Shown in pieces: positions 8,357 to 15,984 of a DNA stretch of 64,000 bases. Positions within the stretch are counted from its first letter, which is position 1, and each line of letters starts with the position of its first letter. The notes beneath the pieces are model-generated. The model ran no database searches. It was not told the origin of the DNA and saw only the letters and a program-made list of their open reading frames with translations. The position numbers and the translations under genes were made by a program. Origin of the DNA: Nonomuraea spiralis. Lineage in GTDB: Bacteria > Actinomycetota > Actinomycetes > Streptosporangiales > Streptosporangiaceae. Location: the NCBI RefSeq assembly GCF_014648435.1, contig NZ_BMRC01000031.1:44711-108710 (forward strand). Direction: 5' to 3'.

Positions 8357-8365
8357 GGAGGCAGC

Positions 8366-9688
8366 GTGGCGTTGCACGTGGCGGTCATCGGGTCGGGCCC
8401 CGCCGGGATCTACACGGCCGAGGCGCTGGTCAAACAGTCGGTCGAGCCCGTCCAGGTCGACGTGCTCGAACGGCTGCCCACGCCGTACGGGCTGGTCAGG
8501 TACGGAGTGGCGCCCGACCACACGTCGATCAAGTCGATCGCGAACTACCTGCGCAGGGTCCTGGAGCTGCCCCAGGTGCGTTTCCTCGGCGGCATCACCC
8601 TGGGCGACCACGTCTCCGTCGAGGACCTGCTGCGGGTCTACGACGCGGTCGTCTACTGCACCGGCGCGATGGTCGACCGGCGGCTCGGCATCCCCGGCGA
8701 GGACCTGCCGGGCAGCGTGGCGGCGACCGACTTCGTCAACTGGTACTGCGGCCATCCCGACGTCGATCCCGGCCGCTTCACCCTCGACAGCTCGGAGGTC
8801 GCGGTGATCGGCGTCGGCAACGTGGCCGTCGACGTCGTCCGCGTGCTGGCCAAGACCGCCGAGGAGCTGCGGCACACCGACGTGCCCCACGACGTGCTGG
8901 AACGCCTGAGCCAGAGCCAGGTCAAGGCCATCCACATGGTCGGGCGGCGCGGGCCCGAGCACGCCAAGTTCACCCTGAAGGAGCTGCGCGAGCTGGGCGA
9001 GCTGGCCAACGCCGACGTCTGCGTGCGCCCGGACGAGTCGGCCGTACTCGGCGCCGACTTCCCGCGCCAGGTCCAGGGCAACATCAAGGTCCTGCAGTCG
9101 TGGGCCGGTCGCGAGCCCGTCGGCCGGCCGCGCCGCCTCGACGTGCGCTTCTGGTTGCGGCCGGTGGAGATCCTGGGCGCCGAGCGGGTCGAGGGTCTCC
9201 GGCTCGAACGTACCCGCCTGTCGGAGGAGGGCCGCGTCGTCGGCACCGGCGAGTACGAGACGCTGCCCGTCGGCATGGTGCTGCGCTCGGTCGGCTACCA
9301 GAGCGTCCCGCTGCCGGGTGTGCCGTTCTCCGAGCGGACCATGACCGTGCCCAACGAGGCCGGCCGGGTGCGCCCGCGCGAGTACGTGGCGGGCTGGCTC
9401 AAGCGCGGCCCGACCGGCGTCATCGGCACCAACAAGTCCGACGCCGCCGAGACGGTCCGCACGCTGCTGGCCGACCTGGACGGGGAGGCCCTGGAGGGCG
9501 GCGAGCGCGTGTCGCGGCCGTCCGTCGAGTCGCTGCTGGCCGAGCGGGGCGTGCGGCCGGTGACGTACGGCGACTGGCTGGCCATCGAGCGGGCCGAGAG
9601 CGAGCTGGCCACGTCGCTCGGCCGCGGCGAACGCGTCAAGCTGGTCGGCGTCGACACCATGCTCCGCGCCTGCGCCCACCGGGAATGA
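8366..9688 (+). CDS. FprA-type ferredoxin--NADP(+) reductase
   Basis: A 440-residue adrenodoxin-reductase-like flavoprotein that passes electrons from NADPH to ferredoxin. The FAD-binding motif VIGSGPAGIYTAEAL opens the protein, followed by LPTPYGLVRYGVAPDH, a signature of the family; an NADP-binding VIGVGNVAVDVVRVL is at about residue 149; the C-terminal GPTGVIGTNKSDAAETV is also characteristic. GTG at 8366 has GAGGAGG upstream. It could serve steroid oxygenases such as ketosteroid 9-alpha-hydroxylase or P450s, none of which is in the window. Its stop overlaps the start of the DUF6986 gene (ATGA), so the two are cotranslated; membership of the fadD3 operon is uncertain. Confidence 0.88.
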   Translation: MALHVAVIGSGPAGIYTAEALVKQSVEPVQVDVLERLPTPYGLVRYGVAPDHTSIKSIANYLRRVLELPQVRFLGGITLGDHVSVEDLLRVYDAVVYCTGAMVDRRLGIPGEDLPGSVAATDFVNWYCGHPDVDPGRFTLDSSEVAVIGVGNVAVDVVRVLAKTAEELRHTDVPHDVLERLSQSQVKAIHMVGRRGPEHAKFTLKELRELGELANADVCVRPDESAVLGADFPRQVQGNIKVLQSWAGREPVGRPRRLDVRFWLRPVEILGAERVEGLRLERTRLSEEGRVVGTGEYETLPVGMVLRSVGYQSVPLPGVPFSERTMTVPNEAGRVRPREYVAGWLKRGPTGVIGTNKSDAAETVRTLLADLDGEALEGGERVSRPSVESLLAERGVRPVTYGDWLAIERAESELATSLGRGERVKLVGVDTMLRACAHRE

Positions 9689-10803
9689 GCCCGTACGTGA
9701 ACGACGAGACCGTGCCCGGCTTCGCCGAGGTCCACGCGGTCCAGCAGGCCCGCTACCCCATGACCGAGCCGGACCGGCAGCCCGTCCACACCGTCTACGT
9801 GCCCGCCGACCGGTTCTCCGCCTCGACCGTCGCCGAGTGGGGCGGGCAGGCGTCCTCCCTGGCCAAGGCCCATCTGGAGGCGTTCGCGCCCGGCGTGCAC
9901 GAGCGGGTGCTCGCCAAGCTGGCCCGCGAGCCGATCGAGGACCTGCGGATCGACTTCGAGGACGGCTACGGCGTGCGCCCGTACGAGGAGGAGGACGGCC
10001 ACGCCGGACGGGCGGCGCGGGCCGTGGCCGACCTGCACGCCGCCGGGACCCTGCCGCGCCGGTGGGGGCTGCGGGTGAAGTCGTTCGCCGACGGCGACCC
10101 CGGACGTTCGGTGCGCACGCTCGGCGCTTTCCTGACCGGGGTGCTCGACCACGCCGGCGAGCTGCCCGCCGGTTTCACGGTGACCTTCCCGAAAGTGCTG
10201 ATGGAGGAGTACCTCGGCATGTTCGCGGGGGTGCTCGAACGGCTGGAGGCGCGGCTCGGCCTGCCGCGGCTGCGCTTCGAGATGCAGGTGGAGGCCCCGC
10301 AGACGCTGCACTTCCTGCGGGCCGAGCTGGCCGGGGCGTTCGGCGGACGGCTGTCCGCGGCGCACTTCGGCGTGTTCGACTACACCGCCGCCATCGGCCT
10401 GCCGCCGCACGAGCAGCGGCTCGACCATCCGGCCTGCGACCACGCCAGGCACGTGATGCAGACGGCGTTCGCGGGCACGGGCGTGGAGCTGTCCGACGGC
10501 TCGCTGGCCGCCGCGCCCGCCTCCGACCGGGCCGAGGACGTACACGCCCTGTGGGGCCGGCACGCCCGGCTGGTCGGCCACTCCCTGGCCCACGGCTTCT
10601 ACCAGGGCTGGGACATGCATCCCGCCCACCTGGTGAGCAGGTTCGCCACCGTCCACGCCTTCCATCTGGCCCGCTACGACTCCTACCGCGAGCGCGTACG
10701 GGCCTGGGAGGAGCGGCGGGCGGCCGGGGAGGGCGTCATGGACGAGCCGGCCACCATCAGGACGCTGGCGGCCGCCCTCCGCCGCGCCGACGCGGCCCTG
10801 TGA
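9685..10803 (+). CDS. DUF6986 / HpcH-HpaI aldolase-citrate lyase-like protein
   Basis: A 372-residue TIM-barrel protein of the CitE/HpcH-HpaI fold. Acidic metal-binding motifs appear as LRIDFEDGYG at about residue 90 and MQVEAPQTLHF at about 200, and HFGVFDYTAAIGL at about 227 fits the conserved loop of these enzymes. The family cleaves or forms C-C bonds of 3-hydroxy- or keto-acyl substrates, often as CoA esters, with a divalent metal. The ATG at 9685 overlaps the FprA stop. The substrate cannot be told; a link to CoA-ester catabolism would suit the neighbourhood but is inference. Confidence 0.7.
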   Translation: MSPYVNDETVPGFAEVHAVQQARYPMTEPDRQPVHTVYVPADRFSASTVAEWGGQASSLAKAHLEAFAPGVHERVLAKLAREPIEDLRIDFEDGYGVRPYEEEDGHAGRAARAVADLHAAGTLPRRWGLRVKSFADGDPGRSVRTLGAFLTGVLDHAGELPAGFTVTFPKVLMEEYLGMFAGVLERLEARLGLPRLRFEMQVEAPQTLHFLRAELAGAFGGRLSAAHFGVFDYTAAIGLPPHEQRLDHPACDHARHVMQTAFAGTGVELSDGSLAAAPASDRAEDVHALWGRHARLVGHSLAHGFYQGWDMHPAHLVSRFATVHAFHLARYDSYRERVRAWEERRAAGEGVMDEPATIRTLAAALRRADAAL

Positions 10804-10819
10804 TCCGTTCCTGCGGGGC

Positions 10820-11500
10820 TCAGTCGCGCTCGACCAGCGAACGCCACTGCCGGACCAGCCGCCAGTCGACCGGGTCCGACCAGGTCGGCCGTACGGCCGA
10901 GCCCACGTGGAAGGCGCGGATGCCGTAGTCGAGCAGGTCCGGCACGTGGACGGGCTTGAGGCCGCCGCCCGCCAGGACGATCGAGCCGTCGCCCGCCTCG
11001 GCGCGGGACTTCAGCGTCGGCATCCCGGCGCCGACGCCCTGCGGGGAGCCGGAGGTGAGCACGGTGGCCAGGTTGGGCAGCAGCCGCACGGCCCGCCAGG
11101 ACGCCTGTACGTCGGCCGCGTGGTCGACGGCGCGGTGGAAGGTCCACGGGAGCGGTGAGACGGCGTGGATGAGCGCCTCGGTGGCCGCCAGATCGACCAC
11201 GCCCGCGCCGTCCAGGAAGCCGAAGACGAACCCGGCCGCGCCCGCCTGGGCGAGCTCCTTGGCGTCGCGGCGCAGCCGGTCCAGGACGTCGGGGCCGGCG
11301 GTGAAGTTCGCCTCGCAGCGCAACATCACCATCTGGGGCAGGGGGCACTCCGCGGCGATCGCGGCGACCGTCTCCGGAGCGGGGGTGAGCCCGTCGGCCG
11401 CCATGTCGGCGACGACCTCAAGGCGGTCGGCGCCGCCCTGCTCGGCGGCAACGGCGTCGCGCACGTTGAGCGCGATCACCTCAAGGAGGGATCCGGTCAT
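10820..11500 (-). CDS. cutC: CutC family protein
   Basis: A 226-residue TIM-barrel protein of the CutC family, described as a copper homeostasis protein in enterobacteria although its biochemical role is unsettled. The typical N-terminal LEVIALNVRDAVAAEQGGAD and the ADRLEVVADMAADGLTP, MLRCEANFT and FVFGFLDGAGVVD segments are present, as is LTSGSPQGVGAG in the C-terminal half. The start at 11500 has no Shine-Dalgarno sequence; TAACCT on the minus strand seven bases before the ATG suggests a leaderless transcript. It converges on the DUF6986 gene. Confidence 0.88.
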   Translation of the reverse strand: MTGSLLEVIALNVRDAVAAEQGGADRLEVVADMAADGLTPAPETVAAIAAECPLPQMVMLRCEANFTAGPDVLDRLRRDAKELAQAGAAGFVFGFLDGAGVVDLAATEALIHAVSPLPWTFHRAVDHAADVQASWRAVRLLPNLATVLTSGSPQGVGAGMPTLKSRAEAGDGSIVLAGGGLKPVHVPDLLDYGIRAFHVGSAVRPTWSDPVDWRLVRQWRSLVERD

Positions 11501-11660
11501 GGAGGAGAGGTTATATGGTGCTCTGTCCTTTTGCGCCGGAAACGCACACGCCCTCGGCGCCCCGAGGCCGCCCATTGCGGTACGATCTTGGACCACCCGA
11601 CTGACTGAAGGCTCGGTGCCCGCGGTGAACTGCCGCCTGTCGTGAGGCGGCATGACCGCC

Positions 11661-11695
11661 GGCCGGACCCGGCTCCGCTCGGGCCGGATCCGGCC
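11661..11695 (-). terminator. GC-rich hairpin after the GNAT gene
   Basis: GGCCGGA at 11661-11667 pairs with TCCGGCC at 11689-11695, with an inner CCCG/CGGG pairing and a bulge. It lies just downstream of the GNAT stop at 11707 in the minus direction. No T-tract. Confidence 0.35.
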
Positions 11696-11706
11696 AGAGG
11701 GGTTCG

Positions 11707-12309
11707 CTAGGCGCTGATCAGCTCCGCGACCGTCAGGTCACGGAAGGCCGTCGTGGACAGATCACGCGACGGCCGCTGGAACAGGGCCCCGGACGAGCGG
11801 TGCGGCAGGTCCACGGTGCGGACGTGCCGGAAGCCGCGGGTGCGGTAGTACTCCTGCAGCCGCGGGTTGGCCTTGGCGCAGTCGAGCCGGAGCCAGGGCA
11901 GCCCGGAGGCGTGGGCCGCGGTGCAGGCCCAGTCGAGGAGCGCGTCGCCGAGTCCGCTGCCGGACCAGGGCCGGGCCACGGCCAGCTTGTGGACGTAGAG
12001 CGCGGCGCCCGGGTTGTCGGCGGGCGTCCAGAACTCGGGGTCGGCGTTGTCGTCGAGGGCGATCGTGGCCACGGGCGGGGCCTGGACGTCGGGGTCGAGA
12101 TAGCGGAGCTCGTCGTCGAGCAGGTACAGGACCCGCTCCTCGATGAGCGGCTCGATCCGCTCGGGGCCGAATCCCTGCCGCGGCCACTGCCGCACTCCCT
12201 GCGTGTAGAGCCACTCGGCGGTGTCCGCGAGAAGCCTGAGTACGCCGGGAAGGTCCGCGGCCTCCGCGCGCCGGAGTGCGAGCGGGTGAAGGAGGGTGTT
12301 TGTGTGCAT
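11707..12309 (-). CDS. GNAT family N-acetyltransferase
   Basis: A 200-residue GNAT-fold protein. The acetyl-CoA loop is SGSGLGDALLDWA at about residues 128-140, preceded by LYVHKLAVARPW, and the C-terminal RLQEYYRTRGFRHVRTV is the usual last helix and strand. The first 20 residues (MHTNTLLHPLALRRAEAADL) lead into the fold. The ATG at 12309 has AAGGG eight bases upstream. The acceptor substrate is unknown. It is followed by a hairpin at 11661-11695 and shares direction, though probably not transcript, with the GntR gene upstream. Confidence 0.82.
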   Translation of the reverse strand: MHTNTLLHPLALRRAEAADLPGVLRLLADTAEWLYTQGVRQWPRQGFGPERIEPLIEERVLYLLDDELRYLDPDVQAPPVATIALDDNADPEFWTPADNPGAALYVHKLAVARPWSGSGLGDALLDWACTAAHASGLPWLRLDCAKANPRLQEYYRTRGFRHVRTVDLPHRSSGALFQRPSRDLSTTAFRDLTVAELISA

Positions 12310-12421
12310 AATACAGCCCTTCGATGCGTAGGGTGCCCATGCCAACACTCAGCGTGATGACGCAATGTCGCGCAGGGGCGTAATGGGTCCTCAACCCGAT
12401 ATATATGGATAAATGGCGATT

Positions 12422-12446
12422 TAGGGGAGTATGCACGACTCCCCTA
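12422..12446 (-). terminator. Hairpin downstream of the GntR regulator
   Basis: TAGGGGAGT at 12422-12430 and ACTCCCCTA at 12438-12446 form a perfect 9-bp stem with a 7-base loop, 63 bp beyond the end of the GntR gene. On the minus strand it is followed by an A/T-rich stretch. Confidence 0.5.
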
Positions 12447-12508
12447 GGCCAGCGAGGCGGCTTTCTCGCTGCGCCCGGCCGGCGGGATCACCCCTTCAAC
12501 CGAGCCCG

Positions 12509-13261
12509 TCAGCGGCGACGATCGAGCTCGTATCTGATCAGATGTTTGTCGGCGGGCAGCACCGACACAGCGACACGCACTGGCATGTCGGCCCCGTCGT
12601 ATCCGACTCGGACGTACACCATGACTGGTGTGCCGAGTTCGAGCTGGAGACGCTCGGCCTCCTCCTGGTTGGGCATGCGGGCCCAGATGTCGTCCACGAC
12701 GCGTATCTGCGCGTGGCCCAGTTCTTCCAGAACCCGGTTCGCCCCTCGCGCGATGTCTCCGGGCCTGGCGATCTCGGAATCGGCTACCAGATCACGGGGA
12801 AAGTAGGAGTCATTGGTGTTGTACGGCTGGCCGTCCACGAACCGCAGGCGGCGACGTACGACCGCCAGCTCTCCATCCGCCAACTCCAGCCTGCTGGCGA
12901 TCTCCTCGACGGGAGAAACCGTCAGAACTTCAATGTACTGGCTCGGAGCCCGGCCTTCCTGCGCAACGGCGTAGGCGAAGGCCTCCTTCAGTTCCCCGGT
13001 GGGTTGCGGCTCCAGCTCGCGCTGCGGGTAGATCAGCAGCGGTCTGCGGTCCCGGACCACCGTTCCGCGCCGCGGCGTGCGCGTGACCAGCCCCTCGTTC
13101 ACGAGTTCCCCGAGAGCCAGCCTGACGGTGTTCCTGCTCACCCCGTGGTCTTCCATGAGCTGTGCCTCGGTCGGCAGCTGCGCCCCGGGGCCGAGAACAC
13201 CCGAGTAGATGGCTCGACGCAACTCCGAAGCCACCTGCTGATACAGCACCGACCTTGCCAC
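12509..13261 (-). CDS. GntR/HutC family regulator with UTRA domain
   Basis: A 250-residue regulator with an N-terminal winged helix (VLYQQVASELRRAIYSGVL, then LPTEAQLMEDHGVSRNTVRL, the recognition helix) and a C-terminal UTRA ligand domain (VRRRLRFVDGQPYNTNDSYF, VMVYVRVGYDGADMPVRVAV). The family senses small metabolites, often sugars or amino-acid derivatives. GTG at 13261 is preferred because AAGGGG lies five bases upstream; a GTG two codons earlier sits inside that sequence. It diverges from the small protein at 13399, a common partnership in actinomycetes, and the A/T-rich region between them is its likely binding site. Confidence 0.87.
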   Translation of the reverse strand: MARSVLYQQVASELRRAIYSGVLGPGAQLPTEAQLMEDHGVSRNTVRLALGELVNEGLVTRTPRRGTVVRDRRPLLIYPQRELEPQPTGELKEAFAYAVAQEGRAPSQYIEVLTVSPVEEIASRLELADGELAVVRRRLRFVDGQPYNTNDSYFPRDLVADSEIARPGDIARGANRVLEELGHAQIRVVDDIWARMPNQEEAERLQLELGTPVMVYVRVGYDGADMPVRVAVSVLPADKHLIRYELDRRR

Positions 13262-13398
13262 TTTCACCCCTTTTGTTCCAACAATTTAGACGATCTGGTT
13301 CTAGCAGGCCACAACCCCTTGACCGAAGCCCCTCGACCGGCCCATCATCCATTCGTTGGTACAAATCCATCTAAAGGCCGGTGAGGGGGTGGAGGCCA

Positions 13399-13722
13399 AT
13401 GTCGCCGGTCCGCACGGACACGCCGTTCCTGCCCTGGCGGGACCCTCGCGAAGCAACACGTTTACTGCGTTACGTGTTGCCTTGCCGGCGGTCCACCCAC
13501 ACGTACCAGAGCAGTGGCGGTGGAATGCCCGTGCTCTCGGTGTCGACTGAACTGACCGTGTGGTGCAAAGACGGATCCTTTGTCTGGAACGAGGAGGGTG
13601 GCGCCCCCGTCACGCACCCCATTGATGACCCTGTCGGTTCAGCCCGACGCATCGCCGCACGTCGCCGGCGGCACGTGCCTTCGCACACCCCCACCGACTC
13701 CGTGCGCGAACCCGCGGCCTAG
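13399..13722 (+). CDS. Small actinobacterial protein paired with a GntR regulator
   Basis: A 107-residue protein with a conserved-looking core, LSVSTELTVWCKDGSFVWNE followed by EGGAPVTHPIDDPVGSARRI, and a basic Arg-rich tail. Similar small proteins with a WCxxGxxxW core followed by D-P-x-x-x-A-R-R are frequent next to XRE or GntR/UTRA regulators in Streptosporangiales and Streptomyces, so I take it as real although its role is unknown. ATG at 13399 follows GGAGG at 13391-13395. Its coding region is A/T-richer at the start than its neighbours. It ends 51 bp before a strong hairpin. Confidence 0.6.
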   Translation: MSPVRTDTPFLPWRDPREATRLLRYVLPCRRSTHTYQSSGGGMPVLSVSTELTVWCKDGSFVWNEEGGAPVTHPIDDPVGSARRIAARRRRHVPSHTPTDSVREPAA

Positions 13723-13772
13723 GACTCCATCCCTCGCCGGAGTCCTGGCGTCGCCGCTCACGGGGCAGGAAG

Positions 13773-13809
13773 CGCGTCCTGGCGGGTCCCCCACGCCCGC
13801 CAGGACGCG
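13773..13809. terminator. Perfect 14-bp inverted repeat, terminator-like
   Basis: CGCGTCCTGGCGGG at 13773-13786 and CCCGCCAGGACGCG at 13796-13809 pair perfectly around a 9-base loop and are followed by TCTTCCTCC. It lies in the 373-bp gene-free stretch 13723-14095 between two convergent genes and can serve either strand. I see nothing else supportable in that stretch. Confidence 0.7.
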
Positions 13810-14095
13810 TCTTCCTCCGAGGGACCTGCTCGCCGCCGTACCGCCCCCGCCGCCGGAGGACTGCGCGCCGTCCGGCTCCGGCCCGGACCCACGGCAGGAG
13901 TCAGCGGTCGTGACGCCGGGGTCACGTCTGTCGCCGAGTCGCTGCCGCACACGTCTGCCGTCAAGTCCGGGTCGCCTCCAGTGTTGACGCCTCAGCTTCA
14001 TCATCAACCCTCGCGACCCAACCTGGGGGCACCTTCCGGAATGGTGGGACTGGTGGGAATTACCGGTACCAATCCACTGCCCGGATGAAGATCGA

Positions 14096-14539
14096 TCAGC
14101 GGGAGGATGTGCGCTCGGGCGAATGGACATCCAGATCACCGCTCAGGGGCTCCCAGTCGAGCAGGGTCAGCCGGTCGTCGATCCGGGTGCGGACCCCTCG
14201 TACACGCTGGCCGGGCTCGGGCTCGGGGGCCGCGCCGCGCCAGTTCCCGTGCAGCAGGCAGCCGGGGACCGCGTCCAGCCGCACCATCACGACGACGTAC
14301 GGCTCCCGCGCGCCCGGCAGGAACGGCTGGTGGTTGACGATCCAGCTCTCGACCACGCCCTCGGCCGGCACCGGCGTCCAGCGCCAGGACTCGCCCCGGC
14401 AGGACGGGCAGAAGGCCCGCGACGGGAAGCGCGCGGTCCCGCAGTTGTCGCAGCGCTGCACCGCGAACCCCTCCCGGGCCAGGCGCTCCCACCACTCGGC
14501 GGAGTCCCGGTCGGGCTCGGGACGGGGACCGTGGGCCAT
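14096..14539 (-). CDS. DUF35 (zinc ribbon plus OB fold) acyl-CoA-associated protein
   Basis: A 147-residue protein with an N-terminal rubredoxin-like zinc ribbon (CDNCGTARFPSRAFCPSC, two CxxC pairs at about residues 29-46) and an OB-fold domain (VESWIVNHQPF, YVVVMVRLDAVPG). DUF35 proteins are obligate partners of Ltp-type thiolase-fold enzymes; in mycobacterial cholesterol side-chain degradation the Ltp2 aldolase needs the DUF35 domain of ChsH2. Here it starts 3 bp after the stop of the Ltp gene, so the two very likely form a complex. It is part of a transcript with a KstR2-type operator at 15696-15712. Confidence 0.85.
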   Translation of the reverse strand: MAHGPRPEPDRDSAEWWERLAREGFAVQRCDNCGTARFPSRAFCPSCRGESWRWTPVPAEGVVESWIVNHQPFLPGAREPYVVVMVRLDAVPGCLLHGNWRGAAPEPEPGQRVRGVRTRIDDRLTLLDWEPLSGDLDVHSPERTSSR

Positions 14540-14542
14540 GGG

Positions 14543-15715
14543 TCACGACCTTCTGAGGATCAGGGCGGAGGTGGCGGGCAGGATGTAGCCGGGCTGGGCG
14601 GTCGAGAGCGCCACCTCGGCGCCGGGCACCTGCCGCTCCCCCGCCTCACCCCTGAGCTGGGCGACCGCCTCGGCGATGTGGTTGACGCCGTGCACGTACC
14701 CCTCGGACAGGAATCCTCCGTGGGTGTTCACGGGCAGCTCGCCGTCCATGGCCGTGGCCCCCGAGTCCACGTACGGGCCGCCCTCGCCCTTGGCGCAGAA
14801 GCCGTAGTCCTCCAGCTGCACGATGACCGAGTACGTGAAGCAGTCGTAGATCTCGGCCACGTCCACGTCGCGGGGACCGAGGCCGGCCTGGGCGTACAGG
14901 CGCGGGGCCAGGGCCGCGGCCGCGGTCACGGTGGGGTCGGCGGGAGCCGTGCCGGACAGGTGGGACGTGCCGCCGCCCCAGGCCGCCGCGGAGATCAGGA
15001 CGGGGTGACGGCGCAGGTCGCGGGCGCGTTCGGCGGTGGTGACGACGACCGCGCAGGCGCCGTCGGTCTCCAGGCAGCAGTCGAGCAGGCGGAAGGGCTC
15101 GGCGATCCACCTGGCGGCCAGGTAGTCGTCCAGCGTGATCGGGGTACGCATGAGCGCCCGCGGGTTCTTGGCCGCGTTGGCGCGCTGGGTGACCGCCAGC
15201 CGGCCGAAGTGCTCCTCCTTGGTGCCGTACCTGAGCATGTGGGCGCGGGCGTACATGGCGTACTGCTGCGGCGGGGCGACGTAACCGTACGGGGCCTGGT
15301 ACTGGACCTCCGGGCTGACCGGGACGCCGCGTCCGGTGCCGCCCATGCGGAACTCGGAGCGGGCGTTTATCGCGCGGTAGCAGACGACGGTCTCGGCCAT
15401 CCCCGTGGCCACGGCCAGGGCGGCCTGGCCGACGACGGCGTGCGAGACGCTGCCGCCGCCGAACTGGTCCAGGTGCCAGGCCAGGTCGGGCAGGCCCAGG
15501 GCGGGGGCCACCAGGGAGGGCGGTGCCGAGTCGCCGACGCGGTGGGTGGCCAGGCCGTCCACGGCGTCCGGGGGGAGGCCGGCGTCGTCCAGGGCGGCCA
15601 GGACGGCGCGGCAGGCCAGGGTGAGGGTGCTGACGCCCGAGTTCTTGGTGAAGGGGGTGTAGCCGACTCCCGCGATGGCGGTCACGTCCCGGAAATCAAG
15701 CAAGCGCTTGGGCAC
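14543..15715 (-). CDS. Ltp2-like thiolase-fold protein (probable retro-aldolase subunit)
   Basis: A thiolase-superfamily protein of the lipid-transfer-protein type, close in pattern to mycobacterial Ltp2: AIAGVGYTPFTKNSGVSTL near the start, DDAGLPPDAVDGLATH, YRAINARSEFRMG, RLLDCCLETDGACAVVVTTA around residues 210-230, EIYDCFTYSVIVQLEDYGFC and NTHGGFLSEGYVHGVNHIAE near the C-terminus. Ltp2 with a DUF35 partner catalyses retro-aldol cleavage of hydroxylated steroid acyl-CoA. Two starts are possible: GTG at 15715, seven bases after a minus-strand TAGCGT, which fits the leaderless pattern here, or GTG at 15685, which lacks a usable ribosome site. With the first, the operator lies inside the opening codons. 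Classical KstR2 regulons contain no ltp gene. Confidence 0.82.
   Translation of the reverse strand: MPKRLLDFRDVTAIAGVGYTPFTKNSGVSTLTLACRAVLAALDDAGLPPDAVDGLATHRVGDSAPPSLVAPALGLPDLAWHLDQFGGGSVSHAVVGQAALAVATGMAETVVCYRAINARSEFRMGGTGRGVPVSPEVQYQAPYGYVAPPQQYAMYARAHMLRYGTKEEHFGRLAVTQRANAAKNPRALMRTPITLDDYLAARWIAEPFRLLDCCLETDGACAVVVTTAERARDLRRHPVLISAAAWGGGTSHLSGTAPADPTVTAAAALAPRLYAQAGLGPRDVDVAEIYDCFTYSVIVQLEDYGFCAKGEGGPYVDSGATAMDGELPVNTHGGFLSEGYVHGVNHIAEAVAQLRGEAGERQVPGAEVALSTAQPGYILPATSALILRRS
15696..15712 (-). promoter_or_regulatory. KstR2-type operator of the Ltp-DUF35 operon
   Basis: TCAAGCAAGCGCTTGGG differs from the window consensus CCAAGCAAGCGCTTGGT at the first and last base only. It overlaps or abuts the start of the Ltp gene and is 143 bp from the operator of the divergent operon. 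Confidence 0.8.
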
Positions 15716-15808
15716 GTACGTCACGCTAGGCCCTCCCTTTCCCCAAGTCAATCGCCGTACGAACCCGCCCCGGGCCGTCGCGCGGCGATACCCCTCACGA
15801 CGTACGGG

Positions 15809-15838
15809 TTGACACGGTTTTCGGAATGGACCTACTGT
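15809..15838 (+). promoter_or_regulatory. Promoter of flavin reductase-fadE30-ipdF operon
   Basis: TTGACA at 15809-15814 and TACTGT at 15833-15838 are separated by 18 bp, a near-consensus housekeeping promoter. The predicted transcription start (about 15845) falls inside the operator at 15839-15855. A second -10-like TATGAT lies at 15855-15860. Confidence 0.65.
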
Positions 15839-15855
15839 CCAAGCAAGCGCTTGGT
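15839..15855 (+). promoter_or_regulatory. KstR2-type operator of the fadE30 operon
   Basis: CCAAGCAAGCGCTTGGT, the fullest match in the window: it contains the exact published KstR2 box AnCAAGnnCTTGnT (AGCAAGCGCTTGGT) and also a CCAAGC-N4-GCTTGG palindrome. It directly follows the -10 box. Confidence 0.88.
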
Positions 15856-15984
15856 ATGATGGGCGCAGTCGGTGACGAGGAGGCGGACCCCATGAGCACA
15901 CACGCTGCCCGGCTCATCGCGCCGGACGGCTGTCGCGGCCTTCCGACGCCCCTTCAGCGCAGCAGGACTCGCAACGGAGCCACC

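Noticed and set aside
13580..14139. Several open frames in the gap between the small protein and the DUF35 gene
   Set aside because: No ribosome sites, Pro/Arg/Ser-rich shadow-type composition, and a terminator hairpin runs through them.
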